Part shown: in pieces, positions 45,345 through 55,264 of the stretch | Layout: every line of letters begins with the position of its first letter | How positions within the stretch are numbered: position 1 is the stretch's first letter | Origin: Auriscalpium vulgare | Lineage: Eukaryota > Basidiomycota > Agaricomycetes > Russulales > Auriscalpiaceae | Length of the DNA stretch: 64,000 nucleotides | Reading direction: 5' to 3' | Assembly: GCA_019915015.1 (NCBI GenBank) | Contig: JAHBBC010000006.1 | Coordinates: 62,001-126,000 of the forward strand | Made by a program: the position numbers and the translations under genes | Notes under the pieces: generated by a model | What the model was told of the DNA's origin: nothing | The model's input: only the letters and a program-made list of their open reading frames with translations | The model's database searches: none

Positions 45345-47692
45345 GCTTTAAGCCCAGCCCTCTCCCCACTCCTGCATCCCTCTCCTTGTGATTCTTTCTC
45401 TGGTTTGTTACGGTTCTCATTTTTTCGGCTTATGTGGTCCGATCGCTTTCCTGACAACGCGCACCGAGCGTGCGCACGCATACGCGTACATACGGTATCC
45501 CACGGATACTCCTCTCATCTCCTTGTTACTTGCCCTCTGTTCCTGCACGCTCTCGCGCCCGCGGCACGAGCGCGTTTATACTTCCCGCGCTGCTAGCACG
45601 GCGCTGGCCGATTGGCCCGATCTCACACATGTCTGTCGTTTGATACGCACGCTCTTTTGCAATACACTCGCTTTGTTCGATATTGTTTGGTGGGAGCGCG
45701 TGTGCCGTTCAGAGACTCGATATGCGCTCCATGAGCGTGGAAAAGGAATGCCAGCGCAGCTACGTGAAGACAAACAACTGGAAACGATGCGCAGAATGAG
45801 GATGATCTGAGTCGTTCCAGCATTGTTGGCGTCGTTTGCCCCGCTGTTTCCCCGTTGATCATGACTGACTGCGCGTTGCGTGCCTCGGAGATCACAGTGT
45901 ATGTCATTGAACTCGTATATTCACCGACGTATGCTGACCGACAATCAGACCGATTGTACAACCCCTGCACCAGGTCCCCTTCAGCAGCGGCCTCGCGTGG
46001 TGGGCATCCGCTTGGGCGCAGTCGCCACGTCATCCGTGGCAGGCGGCTTAGACGACGACTCGAGGGCGTTGAGAGGCTGTTGTTCTACATGGCCGTGGAC
46101 GACCCGCAGACCTTGTCGGAGTGGCTGCGATATGAGCGAGGCGAGGGTTCGTGCATATGGAGAGCTCGGCGGGTGTGTTTGAGTTCACGCGCCTCGAGCG
46201 TGGAGCGTGATGTGCTGGCTGCGAGAGAGCGCGTTGACAGCTAGTCATCGCGCTACTGTAGGAGACGCTCGGAATGAGAAGTAGATGGAGGATCGACAAG
46301 ATGCTCACCGGAGCAGGCGAGGAGTTCTCGAGCTCGTCACGTCGAGTATTCTTGAACATCATCGGCTCTGAGCCGCATGAAAGTCGAATCCTCCGCCGCG
46401 CCCGAGGTGACGCTTGCCGTCCTGCCCACTGCATCTCGATGTCAACGTAATAGTCGTAGCTGCGACTGAGGGGCGTGGATGCCTCGCTGTCGGCAGACGG
46501 TGAGCGTCGCATTTGGGACTGCTACCGACATGGGCACTCACCAGAACACCCGGGCCCTCGAACATGCCCGTCTCAGCGGCGGCACGAGCGCGTTCAATGG
46601 ACTTGTGCGCGTTCTGTTGTCATCGTTTGGTGTCGGATTCGATAGTCGCCCATGATCGTCCGCACGCCGGTGTGGCCCAAGTGAAACACTATGTGAACGC
46701 CAGCCCGTTGTATGAATGAAGCTACGTGAATGAAACAACTGAGCGCGCTGCCGCGCAGTGAGCTGAACGACGTACGCTGACGACTTAACGGTACAATCGC
46801 AGGGCGAGGATCCCTTCACCAGTCTCACGCGGTGGTCCTCGGCTCCGGTGCGATCACCGCGTCATGCGAGGCAGGCGGCTTGGACGACGAGTCGATGGGG
46901 AAGGGCGGTGAGGGCCGTTGCTGTACATGTCTGTGACCGACTGTAAAGCCTGTCGGGATGGTATTGTGGGCGCGGCGAAGTATAGTGGAGGAGGTTGGAG
47001 CCTCGGGGGGAAGGGTGTGGTGAGTGCGTCTTGAGCGCAATGTTCTGGCAGCAAGAGAGCGCGTCGACAGCTAGGCATTGCGCTACTGTAGGAGATCGGC
47101 AACGAGAAATAGATGGAGGATTGACAAGATGCTCACCTGAGCCGACAGCTGCGAGTTACAGGCCCGCACCCAGCCCTAACACGCCGTATCAGCACCCCGC
47201 CCCGCTCACAAAACTGCCATATATCGGATCGTATCCTTCCTTGCAAGTCAGGTGAGAGGCAAGGCCATGGCAGGTGTGCGGTCCGACACGAATCTTCGAT
47301 CACCACTGTTCGATGCGGGAGCAGGCATGGCTTGAGTTCCACGATGTTGAGCTTTGGAGGATCGGATGTGCTGCCGGTCAGATGAAGGACCTCACGACGG
47401 CGTTCTGCAGCCTGATGTTATTGGCCGTATATGTAAGCATGTTCGGAGATGGCGCATGGTGAGATCGGATTGATAAGGCCTCTTATCCTTCAACCACCAT
47501 CTCATCGCTGTTGCCTCCCTCCATCCCTCCTCCATCGCTGAGTCTGGGAGACAGTCAATTCCGCCACACGTTCTCGCCACGCACTCATTATACCTCAAAA
47601 GAATTCATCAGAGACACTGACACAGTGAGCCAGAACTTTGTCAAAATGTTCTTTGAAGTCACCCTGATAAGTATTTCCTATCGCGTAAGGCA
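45345..47692. other. Spacer between DUF1996 and TPR-CHAT genes, with two copies of a conserved minus-strand unit
   Basis: The left part (45.35-45.75 kb) is shared with 57.05-57.40 kb. Within 45.95-46.51 and 46.83-47.15 kb the minus strand carries two related coding-like blocks; a third copy is at 57.70-58.25 kb. Shared peptide pattern: IPTGFTVGHRHVQQRP then SSSKPPASHDAVIAPE. No complete gene model could be made; it may be an unrecognised small gene family or its remains. Confidence 0.5.
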
Positions 47693-49560
47693 ATGACAGA
47701 CCCTATCACAGGGCTAAGATATGCACTGAACTTGGTGCCCTTAGGGCATCCAGATCGCTCAAGAGGTCTGGACAACCTGGCCACTGCATTGGATGCCCAG
47801 TTCCAACAGTTTGGCAGAATGTCTGATCTAGAAGAGGCTATTCTGTTGTACAAAGAGGCCCTAAATTTGAGACCTGCAGGTCATCCTGATCGCTCATGGA
47901 GTCTCAATAACCTGGCCGGTGCTGTGCAGGCCCACTTTGAGGAGCTGGGCATAATGTCAGATCTAGAAGAGACTGTTCTGCTCCACAGAGAGGCCTTGGA
48001 TTTGAGACCTCCTGGCCATCCCAATCACCGAGCAAGCCTAAATAACCTGGCAAATGCTGTACAGTTCCAGTTTGAGCACTTGGGCAGAATGTCAGATCTG
48101 GAGGAGGCTCTTCTGCTGCACAGAGAGGCCCTAAATATGACACCTCCAGGTCATCCTGATCGCTCAGCATGCCTCAATAACCTGGCAGATTCTGTACAGT
48201 CCCTGTTTGAACAATTGGGTAGAATGTCTGATCTGGAGGAAGCCATTCTGCTATACAGAGAGGCCCTGACTTTGACACCTGCAGGTCATCCTAATTGCTC
48301 AATGAGTGTCAGTAACATAGCAGGTGCTGTTTGCACCCAGTTTCAGCAACTAGGCAGAATGTCAGATCTGGAAGAGGCTATTGTTCTGTACAGAGAGGCC
48401 CTGAGTTTGACACCTCCAGGTCATCCTGCTCGCTCACTGAGTCTCAGCAACCTGGCAGGTGCTGTGCATATATATTTTGAGCAGCTGGGCAGAGCATCAG
48501 ATCTGGAGGAGGCCATTCTGCTAAACAGAGAGGCCCTGGAATTGAGACCCCTAGGTCATCCTGCACGCATAGCAAGTCTTAACAACCTGGCAAATGCTGT
48601 ACAGACCCAATTTGAGCAGCTGGGCAGAGTGTCAGATATGAAGGAAGCCATTTGGCTACACAGAGAAGCCCTGAATTTGAGACCTCCAGGGCACCCTCAT
48701 CACTCCACAAGTCTCAACAATCTGGCAAATGCTTTGCAGACCCAATTTGAGCAGCTGGGCAGCATGTCAGATTTGGAGGAGGCCATTTTGCTACATCGAG
48801 AGGCCCTGAGTTTGAGACCTCCAGGTCATCCTGATCGCTTGGCAGGTCTTGCTAACCTGGCAAATGCTATGCAGACCCAATTTGAACAGTCAGGCAGAAT
48901 GTCATATCTTGAGGAGGCCATTTTGCTGCATAGAGAGGCATTGCATTTGACACCTTTCGGTCATCCTGATCGGTCAATGATTCTCAACAATCTCGCAAAT
49001 GTTTTGCAGACCCTGTTTAAACAGTTGGGCAGAATGTCCAATCTGGATGAGGCTATTCTGCTACACAGAGAGGCCCTGAAGTTGAGACCTTCAGGTCATC
49101 CCAATCGCTCAATGAGTGTCAGTAGCCTGGCAGTTGCAATGTGTACCCAGTTTGAGCAGCTGGGCAGAATATTAGATCTGGAGGAGTCTATTCTACTGCA
49201 AAGAGAGGGTCTGATTTTGACACCCCCCGGTCATCCTGATCGCTCAAAGAGTCTCAATAATCTGGCAAATGCTGTGTACATCCAGTTTGAACAGCTTGGC
49301 AGAATGTCAGATCTAGAGGAGGTGGTTATTCTGCATAGAGAGGCCCTGAGTCTGATGCCCTCCACTCATCCTGACTATGTAATGAGTCTCAATAACCTGG
49401 CAATTGCCGTGCGTACTCAGTTTGAGCAGCTGGGTAGAATCTCAGATCTAGAGGAAGCTATGTCTCTATATTCTCGTGCATCTACAGGGTTCAGTCAGGG
49501 CCATCCAGATGTTATACATAGCCATTATGGTATTGGTCTCTGTCTCATCAGCAGAGCTAC
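47693..49560 (+). repeat. 126-bp tandem repeat array encoding TPRs (14 units)
   Basis: Units of 126 nt with a shared core such as agaggccctgaatttgagac and gtcagatctggaggaggc. Internal similarity is high at DNA level, including synonymous sites, which points to recent amplification or homogenisation. Confidence 0.9.
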
Positions 49561-51265
49561 TCAGGCTGGCCCAGATATTTCTGATCAGGCATGGGAAAAC
49601 TTTGAACTTGCTAGTGATTATATTTATTCTGGTATAACTATCAGGCTGAATTATACTCTCACATGGACCAGACTGGCTCATCAGTACAAGCACAAGTCTA
49701 CTAAAATTGCATATCAAAAGGCTCTACTGCTTCTTGAACAGTGCTTAGCTATATTTCCCACCCCAGAGCTGCAGCACAATTTCTTCCAGACTGTGCAAGG
49801 AATATCAGAGTTGGCCTCAAATGCTGTCTCATGGGCAATTGACAGTGGGGACTTGCAAGAAGCAGTTGAGGTCTGGGAACAAGGGCGAGGCATTCTATGG
49901 TCCAAGATGAGAGACTATAGATATTCAATTGATCAGTTGAAAAACGCAAATATATTGCTTGCTGAACAGTTTGAAAATATCACCCGACAGTTGGATCAAC
50001 TGACAACCAGCTATGATGCTAGACCCCAGTCTTTGAGTGGTTATGTTGTGGAGAAGCAATTGACAAGAAAGAGACAGTTGAATGAAAAGTGGAATGAACT
50101 TGTCAGAGAGATACAAGGCGTACCAGGATTTCAGACATTTCTTACCATTCCATCTTTCTCAAACATCAGAAGAGCTGCATCAGAGGGCCCAGTTATTCTA
50201 GTCAATGTCTCTCACAATCGCTCTGATGCTTTGATTCTCTATGATGTTGAGTCAAATCCTGTACATGTGCCCTTGCCAGACACTACCACAGGAACAGTAT
50301 CTGAAATTGTTGGTTGGTTGGCAAAAGGATTAAAATTAGGACAGCTTTCCAAAAATCCAGCAGAAAGTTCATCAATAGCACTGGCACACGATGATGGCCG
50401 TATGGATGATACCATTCAAAAAGTCCTTAGTCATCTCTGGAAGTATATTGTACGTCACATTTTTGAGAAGTTGGATAAGCTGGGTTTGGCCAAGAACTCT
50501 AGAATTTGGTGGTGTCTCTCAGGGAAACTGTGTGCACTACCCATACATGCAGCACAGCCATTTTATGGTCCTCAACAACAGCTCTCACAGAGATATATTC
50601 ACTCATACACTTCAACTCTTACCTCACTGATCAAAGCCAGAGAAGGCATTGATAAAAAGGAAAGGGGAACTACCCCAAAAATCCTTGCAATGGCAACAAG
50701 CTCTTTGTTAAAGGTCTATGAGGAGATTGAAGTTGTGCAGAATGTGGGCCGTGATGTACAGAAGCTGATTGGAAGTGAGGTAACTCATAGTACTATGATA
50801 GACAGCCTTGCAAAATCCCCTTGGATCCACTTTGCTTCTCATGGACATTTGGATACAGAGCAGCCATTCAATTCATCTTTTGAACTGCATGACAATGCCA
50901 GGTTCACTATACTTGATCTCTTGAAAGCCAATTTGCCAAATGCTGAGCTAGCTGTTCTGTCTGCTTGTCACACTGCAGCTGTTGACCAAGACAATACTCC
51001 TGATGAAGGGATCAGTCTGGCAGCTGGTATGCAGTTTTGTGGCTTCAGAGGTGTTGTTGGTACACTATGGGCCATGGATGATCACATTGGACCCTTTTTG
51101 GCTAAAGAGTTCTACAAAAGAATGCTTCATCCTGAGAACAAAGACAAACCAGTTGATTTCAAAGATGCTGCCAAATGTCTGAGGGCTGTCACAAAAGAGA
51201 TGAGGAGAAGTGAGGAACTCAGAGCTTTGCATTGCTGGGTCCCCCTTGTTCACATTGGTGCATGA
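47693..51265 (+). CDS. TPR-CHAT protein (caspase/separase-like CHAT protease), copy 1
   Basis: A single intronless frame of 1190 residues from ATG 47693 (MTDPITGLRYALNLVPLGHP). Residues 15-600 are 13 tandem TPR units of 42 residues plus a degenerate fourteenth (consensus SDLEEAILLHREAL, PPGHPDRSMSLNNLANAV, QFEQLGRM). A helical linker follows, with VEVWEQGRGILWSKMRDYRY. The CHAT domain runs from about residue 835 (ILVNVSHNRSDALILYD) to the end. The dyad is present: His1050 in HFASHGH and Cys1092 in LSACHTA, with FCGFRGVVGTLWAMDD and CWVPLVHIGA downstream. CHAT domains are clan-CD-type proteases found in regulated proteolysis, immunity and cell death. The gene is far AT-richer than its neighbours. 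Target and trigger are unknown. Confidence 0.93.
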   Translation: MTDPITGLRYALNLVPLGHPDRSRGLDNLATALDAQFQQFGRMSDLEEAILLYKEALNLRPAGHPDRSWSLNNLAGAVQAHFEELGIMSDLEETVLLHREALDLRPPGHPNHRASLNNLANAVQFQFEHLGRMSDLEEALLLHREALNMTPPGHPDRSACLNNLADSVQSLFEQLGRMSDLEEAILLYREALTLTPAGHPNCSMSVSNIAGAVCTQFQQLGRMSDLEEAIVLYREALSLTPPGHPARSLSLSNLAGAVHIYFEQLGRASDLEEAILLNREALELRPLGHPARIASLNNLANAVQTQFEQLGRVSDMKEAIWLHREALNLRPPGHPHHSTSLNNLANALQTQFEQLGSMSDLEEAILLHREALSLRPPGHPDRLAGLANLANAMQTQFEQSGRMSYLEEAILLHREALHLTPFGHPDRSMILNNLANVLQTLFKQLGRMSNLDEAILLHREALKLRPSGHPNRSMSVSSLAVAMCTQFEQLGRILDLEESILLQREGLILTPPGHPDRSKSLNNLANAVYIQFEQLGRMSDLEEVVILHREALSLMPSTHPDYVMSLNNLAIAVRTQFEQLGRISDLEEAMSLYSRASTGFSQGHPDVIHSHYGIGLCLISRATQAGPDISDQAWENFELASDYIYSGITIRLNYTLTWTRLAHQYKHKSTKIAYQKALLLLEQCLAIFPTPELQHNFFQTVQGISELASNAVSWAIDSGDLQEAVEVWEQGRGILWSKMRDYRYSIDQLKNANILLAEQFENITRQLDQLTTSYDARPQSLSGYVVEKQLTRKRQLNEKWNELVREIQGVPGFQTFLTIPSFSNIRRAASEGPVILVNVSHNRSDALILYDVESNPVHVPLPDTTTGTVSEIVGWLAKGLKLGQLSKNPAESSSIALAHDDGRMDDTIQKVLSHLWKYIVRHIFEKLDKLGLAKNSRIWWCLSGKLCALPIHAAQPFYGPQQQLSQRYIHSYTSTLTSLIKAREGIDKKERGTTPKILAMATSSLLKVYEEIEVVQNVGRDVQKLIGSEVTHSTMIDSLAKSPWIHFASHGHLDTEQPFNSSFELHDNARFTILDLLKANLPNAELAVLSACHTAAVDQDNTPDEGISLAAGMQFCGFRGVVGTLWAMDDHIGPFLAKEFYKRMLHPENKDKPVDFKDAAKCLRAVTKEMRRSEELRALHCWVPLVHIGA

Positions 51266-51499
51266 AAGCTTTGCTGGTGAGTGGTTGATTTATATGTCTC
51301 TCACAGAACGCTTGAATTACCTTTGTCAGATATAACCTTGAGCAGGGCTTAAGTGTGGATATGTAGGTAGTTACCGGTGCATTGTGTTTTCTCTCGTGTA
51401 GTTGTATAATATAGGCTGAAGGTGATTCCTGTTTGTATGCACACAAGCAGTGCGCCGCAGGCAAACCACAGCCACCGCGAACTTGATTCCAGCAAAGTA

Positions 51500-52730
51500 T
51501 TAATATCAATAGCCACGGCCCCGAATCGCACCCTTGACATACTCAGCCGCCTGCTTGAGCTCACCAAGGAGGCACAACAGTTTCACCTCGCGCAATGCAT
51601 GGTCCGCCTGCAGCGTGAGGAGAACCCGTATCGCCTTGCCGCGCGGCATCCACCTTGCGGCCTTCGAGCAGGTCGCGCACCACGGCGAGCTCCTTGTCGC
51701 CTCTGTTCCAACACCTGCCAGCACTCCACAGCCTCCTCCCACATCTCGAGGCGCTCGAAGATATCCAGCGCGGACTTCACGACTCACGCGAGAGAAATCG
51801 GTGCGAGCTCGCACCCCTACTTCACCTGCTCGGCAGCGGGATGCCGTGCAAGTACAGCAGGCACTCTGACAGTAGCGGACATGTGCTCGACGAGCGCACG
51901 GAGCTGGAGCACATATCGTTTGACGGTGCGCGTGCGCCACAATTCGGGACGCGCACATAGGAGGAGAGCCATGGCGTGTACGGGTCGCTCTCGTGAGATG
52001 ACGCGGGCGATATACGGCGGACATCTGCTCATTTGTGAGCCCGGGAGAGGGCGAAGTGTTGCGGACACTGAGGGTACGGGAAGAATAGGATCGCCTAGAG
52101 GGCGGGTTGGGCGGACGGGTCCAGGTGTCCAAGGAGCTCGCTGGCGCGGCGGGATTCGAGGACGTGAGATCGGTCTGCTTGAGCAGCCTCGTGTCGTCGT
52201 TCTTTGGTAAATTGACGCTGTATCGGCACCTGGTTGATGGAACTTCGCCCGCCTCCCCAGCGCGCCGATGAGTTCGCACTGCGCGGACAAAGTACCGCTT
52301 GATCCGTTTGCCTGACGATTTCCCAGCGCCGCGCTTGAGCTACAGCCGTCCCACGAAATCCTGGTCAGACGATAGCGAGCCGGGGGCCAGCGCAATGGGC
52401 CCGTCCAAAACCTGCTGGTGCATGTTCCACACGCGCAGCCACCACCGCTCGACGGACGGTACATGACGAAAGGGACGACCAGGGATGATCTGCGCGATGC
52501 GGAAGAGAACGGCACAGCGGCGAGGTGGTACGCGGGTTCGCGAGCTCGGAGACGGACGGTTGGTGTAAGAAACCCTTTGTGATGTCGTGCGGAGGTGTAA
52601 ACGTGGGGATGAACCAGGGCTGCACAACGTCGAGATGGAGCCGGTACAATTCGCTTGGAGAAAGGTGTTTCTAAAGCTCCATGAAATCTGTTGGAAGCCT
52701 GGACGATGAGGGCACTCCGAGTCACAGCTC
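51500..52730 (-). pseudogene. TTC27/EMW1-like TPR protein relic
   Basis: On the minus strand, SALDIFERLEMWEEAVECWQ (about 51.77 kb) and LLCLLGELKQAAEYVKGA (about 51.55 kb) match the conserved TPR core of TTC27/EMW1 (SALEIFERLE..., KLWCLLGDLE...). Further up, WWLRVWNMHQQVLDGPIALA (about 52.43 kb) fits its N-terminal region. The pieces lie in different frames with stops between, so it is broken. The 3' end overlaps the segmental-duplication border, and another fragment lies in the second unit at about 62.0 kb. Confidence 0.7.
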
Positions 52731-52755
52731 ACTCCTCGCTGTAAAGGTGGGCCCT

Positions 52756-53327
52756 TCAGGAGGACCTATTCTTACATGTGCTGCAGCGCTCGCCCTTCTT
52801 GCGCATCCAGCCATTATGATCTCTTGCGAGCCGATGTGCTCCAAGATGCTCTGAGACTTGCCCGCCTTGAGTGTCGTCTCTAGTCTCGATGGCTGTTCCG
52901 CTGACGACGAGGTTCACTTGTGAAGGAAAGTCCTTCATCTCCCGCGAGTCCTTCGAGTCCTTTGGATTAAGTACGTTGTTTCCCCCGCCGAGCAGCAACG
53001 AGGGTGGGCGAGTCCGCCTTGCGGTAGGAACAGGCGCGAGAGGTTTAATGTACCGATCTTCTCTGGGGAGTACTCCGAGCCATCGCCTATGCTACTGACT
53101 TGTTAGCAACTGTAGCCCAATCCATGCAGCTGGAAGGACTTACAGGCCGGAAGCATCTGGCGCATGTCCTTGTAGAAGTCGGCAACGACGAGCTCGGAGT
53201 CCGTACCGTTCCCAGCTTCGTTGTCCGTCGTATCCTCGTGCGTGCTCGAGAACTGCGAGCCGCCGTGGTCCTCCTTGCGGACGAGCTCTTCGATCACCTT
53301 CTGGACAACCGTCATGGTCGCTGACAT
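52756..53327 (-). CDS. Hypothetical small protein
   Basis: Start ATG 53327 gives MSATMTVVQKVIEELVRKED with an amphipathic helix, then a Ser/Thr/Asp-rich stretch and SELVVADFYKDMRQMLPA. A donor GTAAGT follows at about 53.145 kb. A plausible acceptor leads to DGSEYSPEKIGTLNL. A third exon reads DSREMKDFPSQVNLVVSGTA and ends with GERCSTCKN near 52.76 kb, possibly half of a Cys ligand set. I do not recognise the family. Canonical splice signals and acidic/polar composition favour a real gene, but exon limits are uncertain. Confidence 0.4.
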
Positions 53328-53898
53328 GACCTCGCGTCGGTTCTAGAGGGACGGGGACTAGGGGTGGAAGCACCGGTTTCGGCTTCTTCTGGGATAGACT
53401 AAGGTTGAGCGGAAGCAGTGGGAGGGCAGTTAGGGCCGGGTGAGGCACCGGAGCGAAGTGCGGTGTAGAGTGGAGGGCGGGAAGTGTTCATTAACATGGC
53501 TCGCCAGTGCGCGACAGAAAGTGGAATTATGGGATGACAAATACGACGTGTTCTACTACCTAAAGTGAGCAAAGGATAAGAGGTCAAGAGATCGCAGAAA
53601 AGAGGCACGCCGCACGCACTCATCTCTCCTCTGCCGATTGTCGCTCTGCATGAGGCATCCATTCCCGCATAGCGACCTCCTCCTCGTAGCTTGAATCAAT
53701 GACTGTGCGGCTTTTCCCATTCACTGAGCGTCCGTCCCGTGCGTCGCTGACAAGAAGAAAAGACGGTGCGGGGAAGGAGAAAGCGGCGGGCCAGCAGTGA
53801 GGAAGCGCCCAACGCTAGTCTCCCTGAGGCAGAGTAGCTAGATTCAACCCTTCGCAAGCTCAGGGATCATTTACCCAACGCTTACATACGCCATAATC
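53328..53898. other. Intergenic, no gene recognised
   Basis: 571 nt separating the hypothetical gene from the F-box relic; should hold the former's promoter. Nothing else seen. Confidence 0.4.
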
Positions 53899-54420
53899 AT
53901 GCCCAGCGCGCGCTGCCTCCCCACCAAACTCCTCATCGACGAACTCTCATGATCTCCGCAGTCCGCGCACCGTCAACAGAGAGCCTTCTGCGGCCCAGCA
54001 AAGTCCGGCGCCTTCCACACCGACGCGATGAACCGGCTGGACAGCGCGCTCGGCCTCCTGCACCTACTCCGGACGCGTGGTCGCTCCAGGTGCTGTCCTT
54101 TAAAGCACGCAGTTAGCCGTGCACCCAAGCTTACAATTCTCTCCCCAGCGTTAGCCCCGTTGGACGACTATGGGTCCGACCCGCTCACGCCGCGCCTCGT
54201 CTTCCACCCGACGCTCCCGCACGCCATTCCCCGCGCGAGCTCGAGCGCGCCCTCCACCTGCGGCCGCCACCCTCCCCACCTGCGCGCGCCGAGCTCACGA
54301 ACCTAGCGCCGTGGACCCCGTGGCCGGCGTCAGCGCAGCGCGGGGCGCGTGTCGGGAAATTTGTCGGTACGCGGTCCACGGGTGCACCTGGCGTTCGTCG
54401 CGTCGAGCACTACCTGGAAT
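53899..54420 (+). pseudogene. Type-A F-box copy, heavily degraded
   Basis: ATG 53899 begins MPSARCLPTKLLIDELS followed at once by TGA. The family pattern continues in shifted frames: RAFCGPAKSGAFHTDAMNRL then DSALGLLHLL. After the position of the family intron comes DDYGSDPLT, LVFHPTLPHA and ERALHLRPPP. These match exon 1 and early exon 2 of genes A, B and E. Confidence 0.75.
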
Positions 54421-55264
54421 GTGTAGATGAGGAGGACGGGCCCGGGGCGTAAATGGGCGACGCGGGTGGTGTGCGCAGGGTGCGGGATGCGTCGGGCGTG
54501 CGGGTTGGGGACATGGTGCGTTTGTCATGCCTCTTGCAGGATGTGTCTTCTGATCCTATTCGACTAGAGTACTAGATGACTAGCACTACTATTGCTACGA
54601 ACACGCACGGGACGCGACGCTCTGTTTGTCCACTACCCGCCCGCTAAGGTTCACATGCGCCACCGCACCCGCTTGCGCAGATCGCTGCGGAGCTTGCTCG
54701 ACGAACCCCACAACGGCCGAAGTCCAGAACAAGTCCTAACGTCAGCGGCCTGGCACTGCTGGCACCTGCTGGCACATGCTTTGCCAGCGCAAGGCGCCAC
54801 GGCATGGCATCAACCGCATCAGCGGAGGACGATGCCATGTTTATGGTCGGAGTCTGCGTTCCGTGTCTGTCTGTTGCGAGGCGTTGCGGCAAGGCATCAG
54901 GTCGTCAAGCAGGCGCCAGCAACGTTCTCGCCGTGGATGGAATACTGTGGGCCAAATCATCCGCGCTAAGAGCAGGAGCAGGTGGAGACGGAAGGCAGAG
55001 AAGGGTGGCCGCTGTCGTCCCCCACAACGGAGCCGTCGGGCGTTGAACGCAAGTGGAGATACCGCGCCAGGCACCGACGCTTTTCGGCCAATTTCCATCC
55101 ACATTCGGCCCCCCTGCGCCATGCCTCCGGGTCCTCGGGGTGCCAGTTTCGTCATTGGCGCACGCACGACCCGTACAAAAGCCGGCCATGTCTTCACCAA
55201 TCTTCATTCTCGTCTTCTCCCTCCCCTTCTCGCCCTGCGCTGCGCTCGTTCTTTGGTCTCGGAA
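54421..55264. other. Intergenic; from about 54.70 kb copy of the DUF1996 promoter region
   Basis: No gene. The right part repeats 42.80-43.44 kb with small indels and carries the promoter of DUF1996 copy 2. Confidence 0.7.

Larger units (their letters stand above)
42800..51690 (+). repeat. Segmental duplication, unit 1 (DUF1996 + TPR-CHAT)
   Basis: Promoter region, DUF1996 gene, spacer, TPR-CHAT gene and 3' flank recur in the same order and orientation at about 54.70-62.10 kb. The 3' border is set by matching sequence past the CHAT stop (aggaggcacaac, cttgccgcgcggcatcca) that ends near 51.69 and 62.10 kb. Unit 1 is longer mainly through extra TPR units and a longer spacer. Confidence 0.85.

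Noticed and set aside
47693..49560. CRISPR-like regular repeat spacing
   Set aside because: The 126-bp periodicity is one open reading frame encoding TPRs, with no spacer/repeat structure; a eukaryotic genome is not expected to hold CRISPR arrays.
47693..51265. Gasdermin-like or NB-ARC partner next to the TPR-CHAT genes
   Set aside because: I searched the frames on both sides; the only neighbours are DUF1996, TTC27 relics, a small hypothetical gene and F-box remains.
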